From: Rhizobium mongolense USDA 1844
Lineage (GTDB): Bacteria > Pseudomonadota > Alphaproteobacteria > Rhizobiales > Rhizobiaceae
Reading direction: 5' to 3'
NCBI RefSeq assembly: GCF_000419765.1
Contig: NZ_ATTQ01000007.1
Span: 124,001 to 188,000, forward strand
Length of the DNA stretch: 64,000 bases
Shown: piece after piece, positions 17,081-24,111 of the stretch
Layout of the letters: each line of letters opens with the position of its first letter
Numbering within the stretch: position 1 is the first letter of the stretch
Made by a program: the position numbers and the translations under genes
Notes under the pieces: model-generated
The model's input: only the letters and a program-made list of their open reading frames with translations
The model's database searches: none
Told to the model about the DNA's origin: nothing

Positions 17081-17439
17081 CCTTTATCTGTTGTCTTATG
17101 TTTTTGTGGAGGGGACGGCTGAAGCAAACCATTCGCCCCCCAATTCTCGACACCCTCCCGGCGCGAGCGGTTCTATCACAGTCGCAAATATCACCACGGT
17201 CAAGTGTCGCGGTCCACAATTGTGGCAGAAATTGGCATTTTGGTAAAATGCGCCGCCGTGATAGGCATTTGAGCAGGAAATGGGCAGCCCTTTGCGGAAA
17301 ATTATCGCGTAATCCACTGATATATCTGATAAAGTAACGAACTGGGGAATTTGCATAGTCTTAGCCCGGGGTTGACCGTTTTGCGGGGCGGGTCCAGAAG
17401 TGCAGCTTTGCATCATTCCGCCAAGGGCCATTCCAGATT
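17081..17439. promoter_or_regulatory. divergent control region between aapJ and the metC-like gene
   Basis: Contains no gene. Two inverted repeats stand out: a perfect 12-bp palindrome CCACAATTGTGG (17214-17225) and a 7-bp-arm repeat GCATTTT-GGT-AAAATGC (17235-17251), only 9 bp apart. Either could be an operator for aap control by nitrogen or amino-acid status; no match to the NtrC consensus is seen. No riboswitch fold was recognised before metC. Confidence 0.5.
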
Positions 17440-18630
17440 ATGAACGACAGAGACAATTTACTGCAGAACGCGGGCATCAATACGCGCCTGACACATATCG
17501 GCAACGATCCTTCGGACTACTTCGGTTTTGTCAATCCACCGGTCGTCCATGCCTCCACGGTGCTCTTCCCCAATGCCAGGACGATGGAGACGCGGTCGCA
17601 GAAATATACTTACGGCACCCGCGGGACGCCGACGACGGATGCGCTCTGCGATGCGATCAATGCACTTGAGGGCTCTGCTGGAACGATCCTGGTTCCTACG
17701 GGCCTTGCCGCCGTTACGGTGCCGTTGCTCGCATTTCTCTCGTCTGGCGATCATGTCCTCATCGTCGATTCGGTCTATACGCCGACGCGGCATTTCTGTG
17801 ACACGATGCTGACGCGTCTCGGCGTGGAGGTCGAATATTACGACCCGGCGATCGGCGCCGGCATCGAGCAGCTTTTCAAGCCGAACACGAAGCTGGTGCA
17901 CACCGAGGCACCAGGGTCGAATACCTTCGAAATGCAGGACATTCCCGCAATTGCCGCAATCGCCCACAAGCATGGTGCGGTCGTTGCAATGGACAATACC
18001 TGGGCGACGCCGGTCTATTTCCGGCCGCTCGACTTCGGCGTCGATATTTCGATCCATGCCGCGACGAAATATCCCTCCGGCCACTCCGACATCCTGATGG
18101 GCACGGTTTCGGCCAATGCCACGCATTGGGAGCAGTTGAAGGAAGCCAATATCACGCTCGGCATTTGCGGCGCTCCGGACGACGCCTACCAGATCCTGCG
18201 CGGCCTGCGCACCATGGGTGTACGGCTTGAGCGGCACTATGAAAGCGCGCTGACGATCGCCAAATGGCTTGAGGGCAGGGAGGAGGTCGCGCGCGTCCTG
18301 CATCCGGCTCTGCCGAGCTTCCCGTCGCACGAACTCTGGAAGCGCGATTTCAAGGGTGCGAGCGGCATCTTCTCCTTTGTGCTCGCAGCCGATGCGCCGG
18401 GGAAATTCAAGGCGAAGGCGCATGCCTTCCTCGACGCCCTGCAGATCTTCGGCCTGGGTTATTCCTGGGGCGGCTTCGAGAGCCTTGCAGTCCACGTCAA
18501 TCTCAATGATCGCCGTATCCGCAAGGCGCCGCAGGAAGGGCCTGTCATCCGGCTTCAGGTCGGTCTTGAAGACGTGGTAGACGTCAAGGCCGATATCGAA
18601 CGCGGTTTTGCAGCCGCCAATGCCGTCTGA
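17440..18630 (+). CDS. metC: cystathionine beta-lyase, MetC-like
   Basis: A 396-residue PLP enzyme of the Cys/Met metabolism family. The PLP-binding Lys210 lies in HAATKYPSGHSDILMG, the PLP-phosphate region is SAGTILVPTGLAAVT (about 79-93), and the Asp contact is MDNTWATP (about 184-191). It would split cystathionine to homocysteine, pyruvate and ammonia in methionine synthesis. Length is that of the family. It is divergent from aapJ, an arrangement common in Rhizobium. Related lyases and gamma-synthases are hard to separate by eye; the YTYGTRGTPT motif favours MetC. Confidence 0.85.
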   Translation: MNDRDNLLQNAGINTRLTHIGNDPSDYFGFVNPPVVHASTVLFPNARTMETRSQKYTYGTRGTPTTDALCDAINALEGSAGTILVPTGLAAVTVPLLAFLSSGDHVLIVDSVYTPTRHFCDTMLTRLGVEVEYYDPAIGAGIEQLFKPNTKLVHTEAPGSNTFEMQDIPAIAAIAHKHGAVVAMDNTWATPVYFRPLDFGVDISIHAATKYPSGHSDILMGTVSANATHWEQLKEANITLGICGAPDDAYQILRGLRTMGVRLERHYESALTIAKWLEGREEVARVLHPALPSFPSHELWKRDFKGASGIFSFVLAADAPGKFKAKAHAFLDALQIFGLGYSWGGFESLAVHVNLNDRRIRKAPQEGPVIRLQVGLEDVVDVKADIERGFAAANAV

Positions 18631-19779
18631 TCAGTCGATCGGACGGTAGCCGTAGACCCAGTCGAGCTCCGCCGCGAGGGTTTTCGGCGCCTTCAGCAAA
18701 AGAACGATATCGCGGCCGATGCGCACCGGACCGCGGGCATGATAGACGAAGCGGTTGAAGGCGCCGCGCTTGCGAATTTTTGCGACGCGCGGCGCGCGCT
18801 GTTGTTCGAAGCGAAGCAGAGCTTCCTTCACAGGATGGGCTGCAAGCAGCGCCGCGAGCTCGTAGGCATCTTCGATCGCCATCGCCGCGCCTTGGGCCGC
18901 AAAAGGCGTCATGGCGTGAGCCGCGTCGCCGATAAGGACGGTGTCACTTCCGTTTTGCCAGTTGCCCTCCGTCGCCTCGTAGAGCGGCCAGAAGGTAATC
19001 CGGGCGTCACCGAACAGCGATTTGATATCGGCACTCCATCCGGAAAAGCGTGACGAGAGCTGCTTCAATTGCTGCTCCGTCGGCTGGTTGCCCCAGTCCT
19101 GCGGCGCAGCATTGCCGGCCGTGATGGCGACGAGATTGAGGCTGCCGGTCTCCTTCAGCGGATAGCAGATGAGATGGGCCGCCGGCCCCAGGAATGCCGA
19201 GACATTGGCGCGGTCGAGGAACGCCGGTGCGGAATTGCCGGCGATCGTGAAGCGATAGGCTACGTGGCCGGAAAAGTGCGGCGAGGGACTACCCGTGATC
19301 GACTGCCGCAGCTTCGACCAGACGCCGTCGGCGCCGATGATGACATCCGGCTGGCGGGTGTGTTCAGGAAGCGCGCCCGGGGCGATCCGACGGCCGAGAT
19401 GGATCGTGCAAAGAGGGTTTGCTTTGACTGCCGCAAGCAGCGCCCCTTGCAGCGTCGCGCGGTGCAGGACGCCGTAGGGAGCGCCCCAGCGGATGCGAGC
19501 GAAGTCGCCTGCGGGAACGGCCGCAAGCGGGCGGAGCGTATCGCCGGAGAAAAGGCGAATGAATTGCGGCTCGAGCCAGACTTTTTCGATGTTCTGCAGA
19601 ACGCCGAGCTTTGCGAGGATGCCCGAGGCATTCGGCGAGATTTGCAGGCCGGCGCCGACCTCTGCAAGCGCGGCAGCCTGCTCGAAAATATCCGAACTGA
19701 TGCCGCGCTTAGCCAGCGCCAGAGCCGCGGTCAGGCCCGCAGTTCCGGCGCCGATGATGGCGGCGTGTTCGACCGGCAT
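18631..19779 (-). CDS. FAD-dependent monooxygenase, salicylate hydroxylase-like
   Basis: A 382-residue flavoprotein. The start at 19779 (MPVEHAAIIGAGTAGLTAAL) puts the dinucleotide motif G-x-G-x-x-G at residues 10-15; upstream open frame has no coding character. The second FAD motif GDAAHAMTPFAAQGAAMAIED and the DG fingerprint (VIIGADGVWSK) are intact. This group hydroxylates aromatic rings with NADH and oxygen. It converges on metC and follows the zinc-finger gene by 23 bp. Substrate cannot be told from sequence. Confidence 0.8.
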   Translation of the reverse strand: MPVEHAAIIGAGTAGLTAALALAKRGISSDIFEQAAALAEVGAGLQISPNASGILAKLGVLQNIEKVWLEPQFIRLFSGDTLRPLAAVPAGDFARIRWGAPYGVLHRATLQGALLAAVKANPLCTIHLGRRIAPGALPEHTRQPDVIIGADGVWSKLRQSITGSPSPHFSGHVAYRFTIAGNSAPAFLDRANVSAFLGPAAHLICYPLKETGSLNLVAITAGNAAPQDWGNQPTEQQLKQLSSRFSGWSADIKSLFGDARITFWPLYEATEGNWQNGSDTVLIGDAAHAMTPFAAQGAAMAIEDAYELAALLAAHPVKEALLRFEQQRAPRVAKIRKRGAFNRFVYHARGPVRIGRDIVLLLKAPKTLAAELDWVYGYRPID

Positions 19780-19802
19780 CTGATGTCCGATCTTGAGTGA
19801 AT

Positions 19803-20048
19803 TTAGGCTGCCTTGACGTGGAAGACGCAACCGGCCGGGTTCGTCTGGCTCGGCTTCAGCGCTCCGTTGAAGCGATAAAGCGTCGAACAGTAGGAGCAGA
19901 CCTTTTCGTTGTCGTCGCCCATGTCGATGAAGATATGCGGATGATCGAAAGGCACGGATGCGCCGGTGCACATGAACTCCTTCACGCCGACTTCGATCAC
20001 GCGGTGTCCGCCGTCGTTCTGGAAGTGGGGAATGTTGTGGCCGGCCAT
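19803..20048 (-). CDS. zinc-finger domain protein (NDUFS6-like, zf-CHCC)
   Basis: An 81-residue protein from ATG 20048 (MAGHNIPHFQNDGGHRVIEV). It has the CHCC-type zinc site: Cys in EFMCTG, His in FDHPHIF, and the pair CSYC in EKVCSYCSTLYRF. The fold is that of the NDUFS6 subunit linked to respiratory complex I; in alphaproteobacteria it is usually a stand-alone gene of this size. It precedes the FAD monooxygenase on the same strand by 23 bp. Role in complex I is known for relatives, inferred here. Confidence 0.85.
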   Translation of the reverse strand: MAGHNIPHFQNDGGHRVIEVGVKEFMCTGASVPFDHPHIFIDMGDDNEKVCSYCSTLYRFNGALKPSQTNPAGCVFHVKAA

Positions 20049-20204
20049 GTCTGTCTCCGAATGCTTTGAAATGTGCGCGGACATTATAATCCTTCGCCTC
20101 AAATGTGTAGAGCCAAAGCGCCGCACGGCACATGGTTTTTTGGCGTGGCGAGGGTTCACCTCCGCTGCTCGATAAAATATGGTCCGGCCAAAAAGGACGG
20201 CATT

Positions 20205-20990
20205 ATGAATCTGAATACGCCCGCATTTTCCAGTTTCACCCACCGCGGCCTGAAACTCGTCTTTTTCGACGAAGGGGATCCCAACGGCCCGCCGGTGCTG
20301 CTCATTCATGGTTTTGCTTCGACCGCCAACGTCAACTGGGTGCATCCCGGCTGGGTGAAGACGCTGGGCGATGCAGGCTATCGGGTGATCGCGATGGATA
20401 ATCGCGGCCACGGCGCAAGCGACAAACCCCACGATGCCGAAGCCTACCGGCCGTGGATCATGGCCGAAGATGCCGTGGCGTTACTCGACTATCTAGGCAT
20501 TCCGGAAGCCAATGTCATGGGCTACTCGATGGGCGCGCGGATTTCGGTCTTCACGGCGCTTGCCCATCCGCATCGCGTGCGTTCGCTGGTGCTAGGCGGC
20601 CTTGGCATCGGGATGACGGACGGCGTCGGCGATTGGGATCCGATTGCCGATGCGCTGCTCGCGCCCTCGCTGGACGACGTCACGCATGCTCGCGGGCGCA
20701 TGTTCCGCGCCTTCGCCGAGCAGACCAGGAGCGACCGGCAGGCGCTCGCTTCCTGCATCCGGGGATCGCGCGATCTCGTGGCGCGGGCCGACATGGGCAG
20801 GATCGATGCGCCGACTTTGATCGGCGTTGGAACAAAAGACGATATTGCAGGTTCGGCAGAGGAATTGGCGGGCTTGATGCCGCATGCCGAGGCGCTGGAC
20901 ATTCCGGGCCGCGACCATATGTTGGCGGTTGGAGACAAGGTATTCAAGAAGGCGGTTCTAGCGTTCTATGAAAGAGTCGCCGGGCGGTGA
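20205..20990 (+). CDS. alpha/beta fold hydrolase
   Basis: A 261-residue hydrolase from ATG 20205 with AAAGGA about 8 bases upstream. The oxyanion loop LLIHGFASTANVNW is at about 30-43, the nucleophile elbow GYSMGA (Ser about 107), Asp in GVGTKDDIAGSAE, and the catalytic His in IPGRDHMLAV (about 240). The set is complete. It resembles 3-oxoadipate enol-lactonase/esterase-type proteins, but substrate is unknown. It is divergent from the zinc-finger gene and followed by cysE. Confidence 0.8.
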   Translation: MNLNTPAFSSFTHRGLKLVFFDEGDPNGPPVLLIHGFASTANVNWVHPGWVKTLGDAGYRVIAMDNRGHGASDKPHDAEAYRPWIMAEDAVALLDYLGIPEANVMGYSMGARISVFTALAHPHRVRSLVLGGLGIGMTDGVGDWDPIADALLAPSLDDVTHARGRMFRAFAEQTRSDRQALASCIRGSRDLVARADMGRIDAPTLIGVGTKDDIAGSAEELAGLMPHAEALDIPGRDHMLAVGDKVFKKAVLAFYERVAGR

Positions 20991-21116
20991 CAGTCCGTCT
21001 CAGAGTGCCGTGATTACCGAAAAAACATCCTAAAAAAGCATAGGACCGGCACCCATTTATGTTCTGGGCATTATGCTCTATATAATGTTGTTCCGACGGA
21101 AACGAGGAGACCTGGA

Positions 21117-21950
21117 ATGGTCGCGAAGACTGACGTTCGTTCTTTTGAGGCATCAAACCCGCTGAAGGTCATGGATCCGATCTGGGACAGCCTGCGCGAA
21201 GAAGCGCGGGTTGCTGCCGAGAAGGATCCGGTGCTGGCGGCTTTCCTTTATTCGACGGTGATCAACCACCGTTCGCTGGAAGAATGCGTCATTCATCGTA
21301 TCTGCGAACGTCTCGACCATCCCGACATGCAGGCGACGCTGCTTCGCCAGGTCTTCGACGGAATGCTCGAAGACTGGCCGGAATGGAGCGATATCCTGCG
21401 CGTCGATATTCAGGCCGTCTACGACCGCGACCCGGCATGCCTGCGCTTCATGGAGGCGGTGCTGTATTTCAAGGGATTCCATGCGCTGCAGACGCATCGC
21501 CTGGCCCACTGGCTGCTCAATCACGGGCGCCGGGATCTGGCGCTTTATCTGCAGAGCCGGTCGTCCAGCGTCTTCCAGACGGACATCAATCCGGCAGCGC
21601 GCATCGGCCGGGGAATCTTCCTCGATCACGCGACCGGCCTCGTCGTCGGCGAAACGGCGGTAATCGGCGACAACGTCTCGATCCTGCATGGCGTCACGCT
21701 TGGCGGCACTGGCAAGGAGGGTGCTGACCGTCATCCGAAGATCGGCAGCGGCGTGCTTATCGGTGCGGGCGCGAAGATTCTCGGCAATATCCAGATCGGC
21801 TATTGCTCGCGCGTGGCGGCCGGCTCGGTCGTTCTAAAGGCCGTCCCGCCGAAAACGACGGTTGCTGGCGTGCCGGCGAAGGTGGTCGGAGAGGCCGGGT
21901 GTTCGGAACCGTCGCGCATCATGGACCAGGTGATCGGCGCCGATATCTGA
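21117..21950 (+). CDS. cysE: serine O-acetyltransferase CysE
   Basis: A 277-residue enzyme that makes O-acetylserine from serine and acetyl-CoA, the entry to cysteine synthesis. The helical SATase N-domain (about 15-150, with AFLYSTVINHRSLEECV and FKGFHALQTHRLAHWL) is followed by the hexapeptide beta-helix (GRGIFLDHATGLVVGETAVI). The catalytic Asp-His pair (FLDHATG) and HGVTLGGTGK are intact. GAGGAGA lies 8 bases before the ATG, and a TATAAT at 21081-21086 is a likely -10. Monocistronic by spacing. Confidence 0.95.
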   Translation: MVAKTDVRSFEASNPLKVMDPIWDSLREEARVAAEKDPVLAAFLYSTVINHRSLEECVIHRICERLDHPDMQATLLRQVFDGMLEDWPEWSDILRVDIQAVYDRDPACLRFMEAVLYFKGFHALQTHRLAHWLLNHGRRDLALYLQSRSSSVFQTDINPAARIGRGIFLDHATGLVVGETAVIGDNVSILHGVTLGGTGKEGADRHPKIGSGVLIGAGAKILGNIQIGYCSRVAAGSVVLKAVPPKTTVAGVPAKVVGEAGCSEPSRIMDQVIGADI

Positions 21951-22085
21951 TCCGATATATTTGTCAGGACGGAAAAGCTGGCAAAATCCTGAGGGGAAAG
22001 CCGGGGCAGATATGCCGCGGCAACCTTTACAGCTCCGCTTTTCCTGTGCAAGAAGCGGCCAACGAAGACCGCTAGGAGACCAAGT

Positions 22086-22289
22086 GTGAAGCCTGAAGAA
22101 CTCAAGAAGCTCGACGCCTATTTCAAGAAGACGCTCAATCCGCAGATCGTCGTCAAGGCGCGCCCGCGCAAGGATGATTCCGCGGAAGTTTATCTCGGCG
22201 AAGAATTCCTGGGTGTCGTCTATGTCGATGACGAAGACGGCGATCGTTCCTACAACTTTTCGATGGCGATCCTCGACGTCGATCTCTGA
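22086..22289 (+). CDS. DUF3126 family protein
   Basis: A 67-residue acidic protein starting with GTG and preceded by AGGAG at 22075-22079. The whole length fits DUF3126, a small family of alphaproteobacteria (LKKLDAYFKKTLNPQIVVKA, then DSAEVYLGEEFLGVVYVDDE). No signal or membrane segment. Its position after cysE with 135 bp between is a frequent arrangement. Function unknown. Confidence 0.8.
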   Translation: MKPEELKKLDAYFKKTLNPQIVVKARPRKDDSAEVYLGEEFLGVVYVDDEDGDRSYNFSMAILDVDL

Positions 22290-22451
22290 TGATCCTAGGG
22301 CGGGCCGCATCATTGCGGCTTGCCTTGCCTGACGGCATCGGCTCGTCCCCAGTCTGCTCGGCATCAATTTAGCCATCCGCGCTGGATGAGTTCGTCCTCC
22401 GCCCCATTTTAGTTTCTGCGAATGCAACCGAACTAAATTGGAGGATGAGAC

Positions 22452-22880
22452 GTGGGTATTTTCGATAAAATCAAGAACGCGATTTTCGGCGGCGAAGCGC
22501 AGGCAGCTCCGGTGACCGAGGCGGCGGCCGCGCCGAAAATGGAACCTGCACAGAAGCCGGCCGCGCCATCGGCGGCACCGTCCGCAACCCCAACGACCGC
22601 GCCCGCAACGACGGCGTCCGCGACCGTCGATATCGTTCCGATTCTCGATGCTGCCGTCAAAAAGAGCGGACAGAAGCTGGATTGGCGGCACTCGATCGTC
22701 GACCTGATGAAGGCGGTCGGTATGGATGCGAGCCTTTCCGAGCGCAAGGAACTTGCCGCGGAGCTCGGATATTCGGGAGACACGGGCGATTCCGCCAAAA
22801 TGAACATGTTTCTTCACAAGGCGCTCATGAAGAAGCTGTCCGAAAATGGCGGCAAGGTTCCCGCAGATCTGATGGATTGA
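22452..22880 (+). CDS. DUF3597 family protein
   Basis: A 142-residue protein with GTG start and GGAGG about 8 bases upstream. It begins MGIFDKIKNAIFG, then a 45-residue Ala/Pro/Thr-rich linker (about 15-60), then the DUF3597 domain (VDIVPILDAAVKKSGQKLDW, SIVDLMKAVGMD, and a LysM-domain-like helical end). It resembles short YcaC/LysM-neighbour proteins, function unknown. No signal peptide. Monocistronic. Confidence 0.75.
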   Translation: MGIFDKIKNAIFGGEAQAAPVTEAAAAPKMEPAQKPAAPSAAPSATPTTAPATTASATVDIVPILDAAVKKSGQKLDWRHSIVDLMKAVGMDASLSERKELAAELGYSGDTGDSAKMNMFLHKALMKKLSENGGKVPADLMD

Positions 22881-23034
22881 GACAGCGTCTGCCCGCCTCA
22901 AGATTGTGGCTTCGCGAGATTGTTTATGAAGCCTCAGGTTGTGGCCCCCTGATATATGTTTTGAAAATCAATCGGCGACGTACGTTGCTCTTTTTTCAAG
23001 GCGCTTTAGAGCAGCGTTATGCAATCCCCGGTAG

Positions 23035-23075
23035 TTGTGCAATGCACAAAATCGCTTGACTATTTGTGCGACGCA
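23035..23075 (+). promoter_or_regulatory. two TGC-N3-GCA sites before the phasin gene (likely PhaR operators)
   Basis: TTGTGC-AAT-GCACAA (23035-23049) is a perfect inverted repeat containing TGC-N3-GCA. A second TGC-GAC-GCA lies at 23067-23075. A -35-like TTGACT at 23056-23061 sits between them. TGC-N3-GCA is the core reported for PhaR, the repressor of phasin genes in alphaproteobacteria. Confidence 0.6.
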
Positions 23076-23118
23076 GCTACCTTTGCAACAGCCAGTATCC
23101 CAAAAGGAGGAGACGAAC

Positions 23119-23487
23119 ATGTTCAACTTCGACGACACGAGCCGGAAGAGCAAGGAAGCCATGGACACGATGCTGAAGAGCTATTCCGACACGGCCAAGG
23201 GCGTCCAAGCGATCGCCACCGAAGCTGCCGAATATTCCAAGAAATCCTTCCAGGACGCCGTCAATCATTTCGAGACGCTCTCGGGCGCCCGAAGCTTCGA
23301 AACGGTCTTCGAATTGCAGACCGGCTTCATCAAGTCTTCCTACGAGAATTTTATCGCCGAGGCGACGAAGATGGGGGAAATGTACGCCGATCTCGCCAAG
23401 GGCGCCTATAAGCCTTACGAACCGCCGGTATCGGCTCCGTCCGCGAAGTCGTCCAAGGCTCCTCAGGTGACGCCCGCAGCTGCGTAA
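23119..23487 (+). CDS. phasin family protein
   Basis: A 122-residue protein that would coat polyhydroxybutyrate granules. The start at 23119 has a near-perfect AAAGGAGG 8 bases upstream; the longer open frame is not supported. The phasin_2 core is helical (SRKSKEAMDTMLKSYSDTAK, then FETLSGARSFETVFELQTGF), and the tail is a Pro/Ala/Lys-rich linker typical of alphaproteobacterial phasins. It has two TGC-N3-GCA sites in its promoter and its own terminator. Confidence 0.88.
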   Translation: MFNFDDTSRKSKEAMDTMLKSYSDTAKGVQAIATEAAEYSKKSFQDAVNHFETLSGARSFETVFELQTGFIKSSYENFIAEATKMGEMYADLAKGAYKPYEPPVSAPSAKSSKAPQVTPAAA

Positions 23488-23523
23488 ATGCAATGGTGCG
23501 AACAGCGCACCCCTTGAAAAACG

Positions 23524-23557
23524 AAGACCGGCAACGCATCTGCGGCCGGTCTTTTTT
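23524..23557 (+). terminator. rho-independent terminator of the phasin gene
   Basis: A 9-bp stem AAGACCGGC / GCCGGTCTT followed by a run of six T. It lies 37 bp past the phasin stop. Confidence 0.85.
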
Positions 23558-23741
23558 GTTTCCAGAAGCCCTTCAAGAATTCGAATGGGACTTTTTTAGT
23601 CTTTGCGTCGAGTCCTGGCGAATTGTGATTGCAGTCGCAAACAAGGGGCTTAAAATCGCTCTATTATGAACTAAGTTAGTGTTTCAGATATCCGGCGGGT
23701 AAAGCAGCCTCCCATGCACCACCGGATAGACCGAGGAATGA

Positions 23742-24101
23742 ATGACAATGATCGCAAAGCCGATCCGGATGCAGAACGACAGCGAAAGGAACGGGGACAA
23801 CGGAAATCGCGGAACCTCGGTCATCACACGCACAAAGCCGAAGACCAAGAAGCCAAATCTCTACCGCGTGCTGATCCTGAATGACGACTACACTCCCATG
23901 GAATTCGTCATCCACATCCTGGAGCGTTTTTTCCAGAAGGATCGTGAAAGTGCCACCCGCATCATGCTTCATGTCCATAACCACGGCGTCGGCGAATGCG
24001 GGATATTTACATACGAGGTAGCGGAGACGAAGGTAAGCCAGGTGATGGACTTCGCCCGTCAGCACCAGCATCCGCTGCAGTGCGTCATGGAAAAGAAGTG
24101 A
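23742..24101 (+). CDS. clpS: ATP-dependent Clp protease adaptor ClpS
   Basis: A 119-residue adaptor that delivers N-degron substrates to ClpAP. The start at 23742 has GAGGAAT just upstream. A flexible basic N-terminus (1-38) precedes the ClpS fold: [20 protein letters not shown] carries the N-degron pocket (Asn-Asp and Met), and [19 protein letters not shown] the second half. Length fits rhizobial ClpS1. It is 10 bp upstream of clpA, which supports the assignment. Confidence 0.95.
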   Translation: MTMIAKPIRMQNDSERNGDNGNRGTSVITRTKPKTKKPNLYRVLILNDDYTPMEFVIHILERFFQKDRESATRIMLHVHNHGVGECGIFTYEVAETKVSQVMDFARQHQHPLQCVMEKK

Positions 24102-24111
24102 GGATCTCAAC

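Noticed and set aside
17340..17439. SAM-type riboswitch before the metC-like gene
   Set aside because: No pseudoknot-type pairing matching SAM-II or other known SAM classes was found by eye.
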